From: Coriolopsis trogii
Lineage: Eukaryota > Basidiomycota > Agaricomycetes > Polyporales > Polyporaceae
Direction of reading: 5' to 3'
DNA: 64,000 bases
Assembly: GCA_020543525.1 (NCBI GenBank)
Contig: JAHYIO010000037.1
Location: 124,001-188,000 of the forward strand
The notes beneath the pieces are model-generated. The model made no database searches. It worked only from the letters and a program-made list of their open reading frames with translations, and had not been told where the DNA came from. This document shows, one piece after another, positions 1 through 12,452 of this stretch (positions are counted from its first letter, which is position 1; each line of letters begins with the position of its first letter). The position numbers and the translations under genes are program-made.

Positions 1-1944
1 GCCAAATCAACCTCGCGCTCGAAGAGCTCGACCGCGGTCTTGACCACGACGGCTCCTCGACGCACCATCACGATGACATTGTGGAACATCTGGACGCTAT
101 TGGTGAGCACCCAATATGTGCGGCAGTCCTGTACAGATTGCTGAAGCGCGACCTCAAGACCCACAAGTTTCGACTGTCTCTACCTTGACTAATACTATGA
201 ATGCAATCGTAATGTCAGTTTCCGACGTTCTCTAGGTATCCACCGTACCTGATCATCTTTGACTTGGCTCCCAGACCACCACTGTCATTCTACTCCCGGA
301 AACCCGTCATCGTACTACCGCGAATCCGGAGGAAGAAGAAGAAGGCGCAGGACGTTGAGAAGGGCAATGCAGAACCGGAGGAGCATGAACATGAAGACGC
401 ATTGGATCAACACGTCGAAGATGTTTTGAGAAAGCGCGACAAGTTTCGGAGAGTCATGCAGGGAGTTTGGTCCTTCGTCAAGACGCCGCTGGGAGTGAGT
501 TTTCATGCTACTCTGGTTGAAGAGGGATCTGCTAACATGTGTTGCAAGTTTATCACCGCTATATATGGGTTCTTAGTTGGTGAGTATATGCGCAGTGTTC
601 ACATGTTCGCGGGCTGACGCCTTTGTCAGTTTTCTGGGGCACTGGCATTGTATTCTTTCTTGCGAAGTTCATCAACCTACACAACGACATCACACAAGGA
701 TTCTGGGTCGAGCTATGTCAGCAGGTGGAAACAGGTGTGTTCACTCCAAACTCATCACATGCTGTACAATCTCTGAGTCGCGGCCACCCTAAGGCTTGTT
801 TACTGCGACGAGTATTGGGTTCATCCCTTTCCGAGTGATGGATACATACCGTGCGTACAACATCAACCTGATCTTATGTCCCCAGCACCATGCTGAACTA
901 CACTGTATAGGCATCTGCAAGATCTGGCGTTACAAACGTCTCATCGCCAAGCGGCGCGTACAAGCAGGCCTTCCAGAGCTATACGATCCGGACGACCTCC
1001 CCGACCCTGTGTACGACCCCAACTATGTTCAAGTATTGACGGAGAAGGAACAAATCGACCTGCATTATCGTTAGTATCCGTCTTGTCCGTCCACAGCCTC
1101 CTCATCTGAGACTGCCTCGCAGAGCAACACCAATTCATGAAATCCCAGACTTGGTACCGCCCACATGGCACCCAGACTCATAGGGTGAGTCAATCGGACT
1201 GTCTTCAGAAGACCAAATTGCTGACTTTTGTATGCAACAGGCATTCCCGATCAAGTGAGGAGCTTGCCTCTCACTAACAGGAGTCGGTACTGACATGTTC
1301 ACCTCAGCCTAGCGCTCTGGATCTGCGTCTGCAACGACCTGAACTCATTCTTCCAGTGTCTTCTGAGCGGCACGATGTGGGGATTGGACCGGTACGCTTG
1401 ACCCCCGTCGCTTGTGCGAACACGCCTAACGTCAGCTCGTTCTGCAGCTTCCAACGGCCTGCCTGGACGACTGGGACGACGCTACCTGCGGCATTTGTGC
1501 GTATCTGCGCCAACGTTCCTCTACTGTGGCCAGCTTCCCCTGACGCATGTTTTCTTTGCCTACGCGCAGGTCGCCGGTATCATCGCCGGCGTGCTCATCT
1601 ACTGGGGCGCCAAGAAGACGCGGCGGACGGAGCAAGTCGAGGACCGCCTGCGGATGGCGCTCTTGATGGAGCATGACCCGAAGCGTGCCTTTGATCGGAC
1701 CGATTCCGCTTCGCCCACCGTCGAGGAGGCATCCGAGTCTCCGGAGAAGATGCCTCAAGCAAAGACGAACGAGTCGGTCAAGGACGCCGTCAGGGCCGCC
1801 GAACCAAGTGCTCCAGTGGGACGAGACGCAGAGAAGAATTTGACCACAACGGCCCCTACCGTCAATCGTGAGCCGTCTAGCACGTCGCTGGATTTCGTGG
1901 AGGAGATGGTTGTACCCCCGGCCGAGAATGCCCATGCTTCATAG
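1..1944 (+). CDS. DUF2985 family multi-pass membrane protein, 5' end outside window
   Basis: Several short exons join in frame into one protein that is already open at base 1, so the N-terminus lies to the left of the window. The first visible exon ends near 102 and reads QINLALEELDRGL. Later exons carry a basic cytoplasmic stretch (RKKKKAQD), then hydrophobic segments (FITAIYGFLV, FWGTGIVFFLAKFI), a tyrosine-rich linker, the segment ALWICVCNDLNSFFQ and a final membrane segment (VAGIIAGVLIYWGAKKTRR) entered through an intron at about 1497-1569. The C-terminal 120 residues are hydrophilic and Ser/Glu-rich. The order of membrane segments, and the RPAWTT motif before the last one, match the fungal DUF2985 family, whose function is unknown. 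Stop at 1942-1944. The assignment is by recognition; the exact joins of the small exons are less certain. Confidence 0.75.
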
Positions 1945-2556
1945 TGTCACTCATGGTTCCACATCCACGGCTTGTTTATAGACATTCTACATGGTCATCC
2001 TACATTCGTTACCACTTACACGCATCGTTGTTGTACGAACCCCTTGTCCCATGATGACGCATTTTGACCACTACGCACGCGACATATCCACTCATACACG
2101 AGCAAATAAGACCTAATACACATAGACATCATGCATTGGTCAATCGCTACAGGTACATGCTCGTCATCGTAAAACAACACATATGCGCCGTTGAAGCGCA
2201 TACTGAGGATTGTTGAAATCCGCCCAAGAACATCTGCCATAGCGTCCAGCTCGAAGAGATGGAGGCGTCACCGCCGCGAGGGACGGCGTGTCCATCTCGT
2301 CCATGCACCACCAGACGGGTCGCTATACCCGACAGACGACTCCTGCCCCAGCATAGGGCAAATGCCGTCACCTTGGCGTCGGGCCTAGTGATACCGGTGG
2401 CTGGTGCCGGCACCCACACGGCTACACGTTTTCTGCTTATCCGTCACACCACTGCACAACATCTGGGCCAGGCTGCAGGACACCTCGTTGAGAGTGCGCT
2501 GATAAGTTAGCGTCAACCGTAACGCGGGCGCTGTTGAAGCGCAGGAGCACACGCGT
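1945..2556. other. Convergent intergenic stretch, no gene seen
   Basis: The region lies between the stop of the DUF2985 gene and the stop of the methionine synthase gene on the other strand. The short open frames here have no codon bias or motif that suggests a protein, so it is most likely the two 3' UTRs plus spacer. Confidence 0.6.
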
Positions 2557-5089
2557 CTACGCGTAGGTCTGGCGGGCCCAGCGGGCGGCGTTGACGAGGT
2601 TCACGAGCGACGCCTCAGTCTCGGTCCAGCCACGGGTCTTGAGACCACAGTCGGGGTTGACGACGAGGAGATCGCCGGGGAGGACGTTGAGCATGGCGGC
2701 GATACGCTCCTTGATCTCCTCTTCGGAGGGCACACGGGGCGAGTGGATGTCGTAGACACCAGGGCCGATCTGGTTCGAGTAGCCATAGTGTTGGAAGGTG
2801 TTGAGGAGCTTCAAGTCGCTCTTCGACGCCTCAATGGAGATGACATCCGCGTCGAGTGCCTGAATGGAGGGGAAGATGTCGTCGAAGTCGGAGTAGCAGA
2901 AGTGTGAGTGCGTCTGGAGAGCATCGGTGACACCAGCGGTGGCGATCTTGAACGAGGGGCAGGCCCAGTCAAGGTACGCCTGCCAGTCCGCCTTGCGAAG
3001 AGGAAGACCCTCACGGAGGGCGGGCTCGTCGACCTGGACAGCCTTGATACCGGCCTTCTCGAGGTCGATGACCTCATCACGGAGAGCAAGCGCAAGCTGC
3101 TTGCACTGAAGCTCACGGGAAACGTCCGCACGAGGGAAAGACCAGTTGAGGATGGTAACAGGGCCAGTGAGCATGCCCTTCATGGGCTTGCTCGTGAGGC
3201 TCTGCGCGTAGCTACTCCAACGCACGGTCATGGGCTTGGGGCGGCTGACGTCCGAGACAATGATCGGTGGGCGGACGTAGCTGTGGAGCAATATGCATCA
3301 GGGACGAGTAGGTCGAGGTTGAGCTGAAAAAGACGTACCGGGAGCCATAGCTCTGCACCCAGCCGTTCTGAGTGAAGACGAAGCCTTCAAGCTGCTCACC
3401 AAAGTACTGCACCATGTCGTTACGCTCAGGCTCGCCGTGAACGAGAAGGTCAAGGCCAATGCGCTCCTGGAAGCGAACGACGTTCTCGATCTCTTTCTCA
3501 ATGAACTTCTCGTACTCGGCCTCGGTGATCTCCTTCTTGTTGAGCTTAGCACGTGCCTGACGAATCTCCTTGGTCTGAGGGAAAGAACCGATGGTCGTCG
3601 TAGGGAACTTGGGCAACTGCAAGTGCTTCTGCTGGACCTCCTTGCGAACCGCGAAGGGACTCTTGCGGTTGAGCATGTCGGGAGTGATCGACGCAACACG
3701 GTTACGGACGGTCGCATCGGAGTTGCGCTCAAACTCGCGACGCTTGGCAATGGAAACGCGGTTAGCCTCAAGGGCTTCGGCAACCTTGGGGTCCTGGGAG
3801 CCAGACAGAACGGAGGCAATGGTGGAAATCTCGGCCGCCTTCTCGAGGGCGAAAGCGAACCAGTCCTTCTGCTCGGGAGTGAGCTTGTTCTCCGCAGCCA
3901 GGGTGACCGGAGTGTGAAGGAGAGACGAAGAGGACGCAATGATCACGCGGTCCTTGCCGAGAGCCTCGATGGCCTTCTGGCCAAGCTTGAGCGCGGCCTC
4001 GAAGTCCGTCTTCCAGATGTTACGGCCGGAGACGACACCAAGGGAAAGAACGAGGTTTGTGGACTTGACGGCAGCGATGACCTCGTCAAGCTGAGCGGGG
4101 GCGCGGTCAAGGTCGATGTGAAGGCCAGCAACCGGGAGCTTGGCAGCGAAGGTCAAATTGGAGTCAAGACGGCCGTAGTAAGTCGCAAGAACGAGCTTGG
4201 GCGATACGGGGGCGAGCTCGGCGTAGGCCTGCGCGAACTGCTTCTCGTAGAGCGATGCAGAGTCGAGGACAAGAACGGGCTCGTCAATCTGCACAGACTC
4301 GGCACCGGCCTCCTTCAGCGCAGCGAGGAGCTGCTTGTAAATCGGGATGAGCTGGCTCAACAGCGTGATGGGCTGGAAGCCCGCGCGCGCCTCCTTGGCA
4401 GCCTTGCCGAGGGCAAGGAAGGAGATGGGACCGACAACAACAGGACGTGTGGTGACGCCAAGGTCCTTCGCCTCACGGTACTCCTCAAGTGCTTTGTTGA
4501 AGTTGAGCTTGAACTCGGTCTCCTCAGAGAACTCGGGGACGACGAAGTGGTAGTTCGAATCGAACCTATGGGGACTTCTTAGGAGGCTAATTTAGGCGGC
4601 AATACCAAGTCCATTACTCACCACTTCTTCATCTCACAAGCAGGGACATCGACACCCTCGGCCTGACGGCCACGACCCATGGCGAAGTAGACATCAAGGG
4701 GAGAAAGGCCCTTGCCCAAGTAACGCTTGGGAATGACGTTGAACGCAGCGGAGTGGTCGAGGATATGGTCGTACAGAGTGAAGTCACCACTAGAAAGATT
4801 GACGCGTTAGACTAAAAGATCTCGAGATCTGACCATGAATTTGACAAACCTGGGGATGATATCGACGCCGCGCTCCTTGAGGCTGGTCCAGCTAGCCTTC
4901 TTGACATCGGCAGCAGCCTTGGTAAGCTCATCGGCAGAGAGCTTACCAGCCCAGTAGGCCTCGACAGCCTTTTTCACCTCACGGTTTGCACCTATCACGA
5001 AGACCACGGTCAGCCAGGTTTACTGAAGCAGGAGGCAAGAGGAGGAACATACCGATGCGAGGGAAGCCGAGAACGCTGGAAAAGACCAT
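2557..5089 (-). CDS. MET6: Cobalamin-independent methionine synthase (5-methyltetrahydropteroyltriglutamate-homocysteine methyltransferase)
   Basis: This cytosolic enzyme transfers the methyl group of methyl-tetrahydrofolate polyglutamate to homocysteine to make methionine. Five exons on the minus strand (about 5089-5053, 4991-4850, 4789-4622, 4565-3339, 3280-2557) join to 765 residues, the usual length of the fungal enzyme. The start [13 protein letters not shown] is the standard family N-terminus. The two homologous barrels are visible: the N-terminal half with [13 protein letters not shown], and the catalytic half with [54 protein letters not shown] and [10 protein letters not shown], which contain the zinc-binding His, Glu and Cys residues known for the family. 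All four introns have GT...AG ends and keep frame. A 381-residue open frame on the opposite strand (3437-4582) is an antisense shadow. Confidence 0.97.
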
Positions 5090-6092
5090 TTTGAGGGATG
5101 GAAGGCGTGCAGGGAAGATGGTGGGAGGAAGAGGGAGGGTGGAGGGAGAGGAAGGATGAGAGGACGGTATTTGAGTAATTTTGCAGTATGGCGTGAGCGC
5201 GCCTATATTACATAAATGGGCTGGTGTGGTTTCTAGATCAGGCAATCATGAGCTTTATCGATGTTCCTTTCACCTCCAGGACCGCTTCTGGGGCCAGCCA
5301 TCGTCCACGTTGGCGGCCAGGCAGCGTTCGTCGTCGTTCTTGACGTCCTCGACGACTAGTGAACCTCGAAGTGGAAGCGCGAAAGACATCATATCACGCC
5401 TACAGACTTGCTACAAACTCTTGCTATTCTGGGACGAATGTTCCCTCGACTTCGTGTTATACATACTGGCCGCGCCCCCGTCTATCGGCTTCTTTCACAC
5501 CCTCTTCATATGTTTCCTGACACGTCTTCGACGTGGGTGCAGATGGTCACGAATCTGAGAGAACAGCAGGGTCGGAATGCGGAAACGTGCGACGCACATG
5601 GCGGCTTCGACGTAGCCCCTCTCCTAGACTCCCTGCAGTCGATCACCCGTGTAAGTAACTCGATACGTGGCTTGTGTTCGGTCTACGTTCCAGCCCACTG
5701 CCCAGGATGAAAACAACGTCCGGATGAGGGCCAGAAAAGGCATGACTCTAACCATATAAAGGGGTACTTGATTGATCTGGAGGAGAGCGGGGTAAGTCCT
5801 CGCTGTGGCACCGCACCGAAAGCTGCTGAGACTAAGAGCGTCAGGGAGCGAGAGGGAGGCCACCATTGGAGGACGAAGATACTGCCGCCGACTCTATCGC
5901 TATCGACGAGACCATCGTTCATCCGTCTTCGCGGCCAGAGTCAGATGAGCACCGTCCACCATGGCCCAGCCTATCGAATCGCCGGTCCGGACAGCCCCGC
6001 CAGTCCCTTCAAATACCTCCTGGCCCTCTCGACCTCTCCCCATTCACCGATAATCTCCCTTGCCTCTCATCTCTCTCGACCCATACAGAACC
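5090..6092. promoter_or_regulatory. Divergent intergenic region between MET6 and the polyol dehydrogenase gene
   Basis: About 1 kb separates the two start codons. On the MET6 side the minus strand just upstream of the ATG is almost pure pyrimidine, typical of a fungal leader. On the other side CATATAAAGG at about 5752-5761 looks like a TATA box, and a GTAAGT about 30 bases further on could be the donor of a leader intron. The 85 bases before the dehydrogenase ATG are C/T-rich. The small open frames here overlap in several frames and are not convincing genes. These are visual calls only. Confidence 0.35.
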
Positions 6093-7697
6093 ATGTCCGA
6101 CAACCCCTCGTTCGTCCTCCGCAAGGTCGAGGATGCTGTCTTCGAAAACAGGCCCATTCCCGAAAGTACGTCGTTTCCCACCACAAATAACCTACCTTCC
6201 GAGCCTCACATCTGTGTGAAGTCAACGACACTGAAGTTCTCGTCGCGGTCAAGAAGACGGGTATGTCCCCACCACACCATTCACTTGTTGACTCTTCGTT
6301 CTCACTCTATCTCCCAGGTATCTGCGGTTCCGATGTGCACTACCTAGTCGCTGGCCGCATCGGCTCCTTTGTCGTTGAGAAACCTATGGTGCGAACACTC
6401 ACGCACATCCAAAGAGACTTGTGTGACTCACACACACATCCAGGTCCTTGGCCACGAATCCGCCGGTGTTGTCTACAAAGGTACGCAGCACGCAACGCGT
6501 ATCGCACATCCTGGCTCGGAACTGACAGGCATGGCTCCGCGTAGTCGGCAGCAAGGTGAAGCACCTGAAGGAGGGCGACCGCGTCGCGATGGAGCCTGGG
6601 GCAACATGTCGTGTCTGCGATGATTGCAAGCGTGGTCGGTATGAGGTGAGCAATCGCTGCCTGTCTACCACATCCAGAGTCTGACACTTGAGCCTCAGCT
6701 GTGCCCAGACATGGTCTTTGCGGCAACGCCCCCGTACGACGGCACACTTGCGCGGTACTACGCTATCCCAGCCGATCTCTGCTACAAGCTCCCCGATAAC
6801 CTCACACTCGAGGATGGTGCGATGGTGAGCTCCTCAGGGCGCCTATAACCAGACATATTCGCTGACTGCCTGCGCCCGCAGATGGAGCCCCTCTCGGTTG
6901 CAATCCATTCCGTAGCGAACATTGCACAGCTTCGCGCGAACCAGACTGTCGTCGTCTTTGGCGCGGGACCCGTCGGTCTCCTCTGCATGGCCGTCGCGCG
7001 CGCGATCGGAGCCTCGCGCGTCATCGCGGTCGACATCGTGCCTAGCCGTCTCGAGTTCGCGAAGCAGTACGCCGCAACGGATGCATACACCCCGCCGAAG
7101 ATGCAGGAGGGCGAGAGCCGGATAGCGTACTCGGAGCGCAACGCGAAGACGATGATGGAGACGCTTGGGATCGAGGAGCGCGGCCCCCGGGGCATCGACC
7201 TCGTCGTTGACGCGAGCGGCGCGGAGGTCTCCATCCAGACCGGTATCCTGATTGCGAAGCACGGCGGCACGTATGTGCAGGTGAGACCCGAAACATTGAT
7301 TGCGTTGCGGTTGCCAGATTATATTGACCGTATGCCTCGATCGCTAGGTCGGTATGGGCCAACCGGAGATCCAGATCCCTGTAACCACTCTCCTCATCAA
7401 GGAGCTCAACTTCAAAGGTTCCTTCCGCTATGGCGTAAGTTATCTCTATGCATCTTTGCAGCCCATTAGTTTACCGACTGATCCCGTGCTTTCCACATAA
7501 AGCCTGGCGACTACGCCCTCGCCATCGGACTGGTGTCCCAGGGCAAGATCGACCTCAAGCCGCTCGTCACACACCGCTACAAGTTCGAGCAGGCCATCGA
7601 GGCATTCCAGGCAACTCGCCAGGGGAAGAGCGACGACGGCAAGGCCGTCATCAAGGCTGTCATCTCTGGTCCCGATGTCTCTCCGGATGACCTCTAA
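6093..7697 (+). CDS. XYL2: Zinc-dependent xylitol/sorbitol dehydrogenase (medium-chain dehydrogenase family)
   Basis: The enzyme oxidises a polyol (xylitol to D-xylulose, or sorbitol to fructose) with NAD+. Nine exons (about 6093-6165, 6222-6260, 6318-6388, 6444-6480, 6545-6645, 6699-6824, 6882-7280, 7348-7434, 7503-7697) join to 375 residues, normal for the family. Catalytic zinc ligands appear in GICGSD, GHESAG and MEPLSV. The structural zinc cluster is the Cys run [15 protein letters not shown]. The nucleotide-binding turn is [12 protein letters not shown], followed by an Asp at the end of the second strand (VIAVDIV), which favours NAD+ over NADP+. The C-terminus has [14 protein letters not shown], typical of fungal xylitol dehydrogenases. 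Xylitol versus sorbitol cannot be settled from sequence alone, so the symbol is a best guess. Such enzymes serve pentose use in wood-decay fungi. Confidence 0.92.
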
Positions 7698-8884
7698 GGG
7701 CAGGACCCGGGCGGACGATGGTGAGAGAGGGCAAGTGGTCGGATCGCACACAAATGGACTTCACGAGAGCAGTTGAACCGCATATATACGCAACGAATGT
7801 ACAGTATCCTTGAGGATTCTCGTCGCACTGTCGCAGTAGGTAATGGACAGCTCTGTTGGATAGTAGCCGGAAAACACAATAAGAGTTTTCGTAACCTCCA
7901 CCGCCTCTCAGTCCGTTCCATATTACCCATGCTGCCTCACTCACCAACTTGGTCGGCTCAGCACACTTGGCCCAATACAAGGCGCACTGCATCCAATTGC
8001 AGTACGTGAAAGTTACATAGGTGTGTATATATGCGTTGTAAACTACTGCTCTGTATAGGACTTCATCTACCAGTACTTTCTACCGCGTGCACCATGACAT
8101 GTCCAGGACCGCCGCCTAGATGGTAGCATGCGCCAACTACCCCAAGTATCTCGCGATCGCCAGTCGCGCTGCCAGTACGTGGAACCAATCCAAAAAATGC
8201 AGAAAAACGAAACAGAGAGCCACGCAAGGCCGGGAAACGATAACAAGTAGACACAGGTGCGCGCGAGAATTATAGCGATGTCAAAGCGTCTGTTTGTACG
8301 TCGAAGGGGGAGGAGTGTGCGTAGACAGAAAATAACTACTCGATAAAAAGGGCAACGTCAACGAAGACAAGAAGGAAAGGGCGCCGTAGAAACGAACGTG
8401 AACGACAAATGGCTTGTACACACACCCGCCCACGGACCGCCTCTGCGAAGATAGCAGAATTGAGCATAGCGCGGCGCGTAATCTTGAGTTGGGACCTAGG
8501 CAGTCCACGTAGCGGTAGATCTCGCATGTGGATGGCGGCGGCCGTTGCGACGTAGTGGGTGGTAGTAGTCGTACTGGAGGAGGGAGTGGTATATCCGTCA
8601 GTCCTGCGTCCTCCTAACCGCACGGATGACTGTTATCGTTCGTGTAGCTGTAGGGAATGAAAGAGTGGTCCTGAGTTCCTGCTCTCACGTTCTGCCCTGG
8701 AGCGCCATTTCCCGAGGTCCTCTGTCCTGTTCCAGCCTGCCCATGCTTGTTGCTCCCACCATCTCGCCCCACAGCCTCAGCGAGACGTACCATATATATG
8801 CAATCTCATCCCATGATGCCTGCCGGGCCTCCACCGGAGTGACCACAACGCCTAGCGCGCCGCAGCCACCCGGACGTCGAGCGG
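7698..8884. other. Convergent intergenic stretch of 1.2 kb, no gene seen
   Basis: The region lies between two converging genes. No open frame here shows a recognisable motif or plausible exon chain. It is probably 3' UTRs plus spacer. Confidence 0.5.
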
Positions 8885-10495
8885 TCAGCACTCCGTCAAT
8901 GACGACCTCTCTGACGATGAGCTCCCGGCACGCCCGTGACTGTCCATCGCCGGCATAAGTCCCGCGCGCGCCAGGTCTGCCGCATAGCGCTGCTTTTCTG
9001 GCGGCAGTGAATGTGCGGGCAGCTGCTCGGTCCGAGACGGAAGGTATGCAGAGCTTCGCGCATATGGTCTGAACGGGATCGGCTGGCTCGCCCCTTGCTC
9101 CGGGGAGAAGAACGCAGGGAGGAAGAAGAGCACTCCACGCTGGCGTAGCCTGCGCCTGCGCGAACGTGAGGGGGTCGAGGGTTCGTTCTCCGGGCCGAAC
9201 ACAGTATCCATGACACGATTCCCTGCGCGCTTGATGCGGTCGAGTATGGAGCCACCGTTTGAGGAAGGCGAGGAGCCGTCCAGCCCGAATGCGATGTCGG
9301 AAGGCGCAGGAGACGCAGAACGTGAGGAATCGTAAAGCGGGAGCATCGCAACCTCGTCTTCGTCTGACTCGCTCGCTCTTGATAGCGTGATGGGGGAAGG
9401 AGGCGACGACATGATGCCTGAGGCTGGCACAGCAAACCAGCCCAAGTCTAGGTACCACCGACCGTTCTTCTGCATCCAACGGGGCATGAGGACCTCATAG
9501 TTTCCTATCCGCGGGAAGCTGCGCTGTTTGTGACTGGGCGCGAGTGCCATACGGATGAGGCCGATAACGAGTACGACCAACCCTATCCACATCAAGACCT
9601 TGCCCCACTTGCCCAGGAAGCCGATGAAGGCGGCGTCGTCTGCGTGCCAGCTACTGCCGTAGTAGTGAGTGAAGAAGGAATGAGGTGCTTCTCCTGGCTT
9701 GGCGTTCTTGCCGTACAACGACTTCGGGAGGATGCGAACGTCGCCTCCCGGATTCTCCGGGGTTGGAGGATGACTGGCCGTCCACGCGCCGTACTGAGCC
9801 GAGAGGAACATGGGGCCCGTCGAGAACATAACGGTCGGATAGTTGAGTACCCAGTTGTAGTCGAACTTCATCAAGTTGCGGATCGTCTGCGTCATGAACG
9901 GATGATTCTTCTCGGCGAACATGAGGTCATTGGACACTCCAACGGGAATGGTCTTGGGGAGAATGACAGGGTGAACCAGTAGTGGGTCCATGCGGCGCAG
10001 ACAGCCCATGTCGAGGTCGATGTAAATACCTCCGTAATGATGAAGAACGAAGTAACGGATGGCATCGGCGCGTTGGATGGGGTAGGTGTATGCGTCGAAC
10101 GTGTCGAGGAACCAGTCGTAATGTTGTGCGATGAATTCGCGCGCACTTGCGTCTGTCCAGAGCATGTACTCGCTACACGACGCGTAAGAAACGTAGGAGA
10201 TGGACAATAGTGGATGCACACACTAGTCTGGCATCATATCTCGACAGCCCTGGGATACGTTGGCCCACTTGAGCGGGAGGGTCTCCGACTTCCATGTCTG
10301 GTGGATGATTCGTGGGATGCGTTCTGGGATGGAATGCTGGGAGTCATTGAGAACGGTGTCGACCTCGTCCTGGGTGATATAGGCCGGGTAATCGATAGAG
10401 AGGTAGAAAGAGATGGAGGAGAGAACGACGACGGTGCCAACTAGGAAGGTCGCGAGGAGGCACAGGAAGGTGTATACGGTTCGTCGTCTAAACAT
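8885..10495 (-). CDS. SUR1: GT32 family glycosyltransferase, inositol-phosphorylceramide mannosyltransferase-like
   Basis: This is a type II Golgi membrane enzyme likely to add mannose to inositol phosphorylceramide, as yeast SUR1/CSH1 do. Two exons (10495-10224 and 10172-8885) join in frame (CCA GAC TA|C GAG) to 519 residues. An N-terminal membrane anchor follows MFRRRTVYTF. The catalytic region has PRIIHQTWK, EYMLWTD, the RADAIRYFVLHHYGG block and the DXD motif in GIYIDLDMGC, then FAEKNHPFM and HYYGSSWH. A second membrane segment (VLMWIGLVVLVIGLIRMAL) follows, as in the family. The last 200 residues are a long Ser/Pro/Arg-rich tail, longer than in yeast and probably disordered. I start at MFRRR; an in-frame upstream codon at about 10609 would place a Pro/Ser-rich stretch before the anchor and is less likely. 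Confidence 0.88.
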
Positions 10496-11046
10496 GAGGG
10501 GCGGAGAGGAGGAAGGGAGGGGAAGGAAGGAAAGGGAGGGACGGGACAAGAGAGGGAAAGAGGGTCGGCAAGAAGTTAACGCAGTTCTTGTGGTGGACCT
10601 GCCAGGCACAACAACAAGCTCTCAGACTCTCTCCTTTTCATGACGCCCCGCAGCTCGTGTTGGCAGTGGCAGCCCCCACTATGATTTCATTCAGACCCGG
10701 CTCTCCAACTCCCTCCCCGACGGGCAGCCTCTCCCCGCCGCCGTCTGCGCTGTCGAGGGCATCGCACGCGCTGTCAGAGGCCGCAGGGATCATTTTTCAG
10801 ATGCACACCGCTTCAAGCTGGCGCCTACGCGTCTCGGCAGTCGTTTCTTGGCCCTCGAATCTTGATCGCACACACCGTCCTTCCCGCTTCTGGATGCCCA
10901 TCGCCACATGCACTTATCGGCGCACCACTAGAGACGACGACGGACATACAGCCGTAGCCTCCGTCAGCATATCCGCCCATGTCGTCTACGCATGTGCGCT
11001 TTCTGCTCGAGCACGCGGGGCTGGAGTGGCTCTTCGTATGTCAGAG
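10496..11046. other. Upstream region of the SUR1-like gene and 3' side of the SWT1-like gene
   Basis: The region just upstream of the SUR1-like ATG is purine-rich on the plus strand, that is, pyrimidine-rich on the gene's own strand, as expected for a leader. Nothing else is recognisable. Confidence 0.4.
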
Positions 11047-12452
11047 TTAGTTTGGACGAAGCTTCGCTTCCCACACGTCACGTACATGGGGGCGCACAGC
11101 AACTATAGAACTCAGCAGCGCCCCATCGCCGAACCTCTTCCCGACTTCCTCCAACATATCCAACGCTCCGTTCCACATCGCAGGTGTCCAGTCTTGGCCC
11201 TTCCGCCATCCCGTCTCCCCACGCATGGCGAAGAAGTTCGCCATCCAAGGCTTCCAACTGAACGCTTTCTTCGTCTCCAAGTACGCGAGGCATAGCCCCG
11301 CCGTCCAGTTCCGCAGTTCGACTCGCCTGTATGCCGGGGCATGGGCCGAATTTGTCACCACCAGGCTGTCACCGCTTTCTCGGTGGCAGCGCGATGCGAG
11401 GTCTCTCAGCACCAGCGTAAAGTGTTCCGCCATCTGTGCGTGAAGAGAGTCGCGAGCATGGAGGGGAATGAACTCTTCCGAACCTGCCTCCGGGTCGCCC
11501 TCGTCTATGTCCATCCTGTCATCGTCGGCAATGGCCAAACGAGTTGCAGGCGCCTCGTTTGCGGGCGCTTCAGTCTGTCCCAGTCGAACTCGACCTTTCT
11601 CCAGTCTCGAGGGGCGATAGCGTGGAAACGCCTCTCTCTCTCGGAAGAGGCTGGTATCCACGCTTCCCACAGGTACAGGTAAGTGCTGCGCCAGAAGGCG
11701 ACTTGACCAACTGCGTTTCGGCGGTATGGTGGTACTGAGACCTGTGTATGTACACGTAGTCGCCGGCCAGCAACGTCAGTAAGCATGTTAGACAAACCCC
11801 GGTCAGCGAGCTGACATCCGGCTCACCTTCTCTTTGGCATTCGAGCGCAAGGATCTTATCCATGGTAACCACTAGCGCCCCATATCCCCTACTTGGGTTG
11901 GAGAAATACAAGGCGCAGTCTCGAATGGCAAGATCGTTCTTGCGCCGGTCATCGGATTCGACGGGTGCGCCTGGGCTCTGCGTCTCCTTCGAGGCCTGAA
12001 GTTTGACCGTCTTCACCTCCTTGACCTTCTTCAACAGCCAAGTGGTCGCCTGGCGCGCAAACCACTGCAACTCCGGACGTTTCTTCAACCTAATCTCGCG
12101 TCCAAACTCGCGTCAGATTGCTTCCCGCAAGGGCGTCGCGCGGAACATCACGTACCCGTCAAGCTCGCTCAGGACGACGCTGGGTATGATGATCATGATA
12201 GGGTAGATGGCGATTCGTTCCACGTCTTCGCAGAACTGTTCGATGATGCCGCAGTAGTCGATAAGTACGTTCGTGTCGAGTACAAGGTAAAGAAACGGGT
12301 TGTGCTGGGTCGGAAATGCGTCCTGCAGGAGAGGTTCAGTACAAAGGAAAGAAGTCTGCACAGCGAGGGTGGCGCGCCTGCATCTCAATATCCCTGGCCG
12401 CATGGTAGAGTTGCTCGACCGTACTGTCCGACGGTGATTTGTTAGTTGTCAT
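11047..12452 (-). CDS. SWT1: PIN-domain endoribonuclease, SWT1-like
   Basis: SWT1 proteins are nuclear PIN-domain endoribonucleases that take part in mRNA quality control at the nuclear pore. Four exons are proposed: about 12452-12378, 12322-12156, 12089-11827 and 11741-11047, giving 399 residues. The PIN core shows YLVLDTNVLIDY, IIPSVVLSELDG, RKNDLAIRDCALYF and VVTMDKILALECQREG, which supply the acidic metal-binding residues. A C-terminal helical region has HAQMAEHFTLVLRDLA and ends VWEAKLRPN. The first intron has no usable GT donor: frame is kept only with a GC donor (ATGCAG|GCGCGC). Upstream, splice-like sites (GTAAGC...ACAG and GTGAGT...ATAG on the minus strand, 12468-12620) keep frame with the ATG but meet a TAG, so they look like leader introns. 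The N-terminus is therefore the weak part of the model. Confidence 0.75.

Noticed and set aside
3437..4582. 381-residue open frame on the plus strand inside MET6
   Set aside because: It lies antisense to the conserved methionine synthase exon and is a product of the strong codon bias there; it has no domain of its own.
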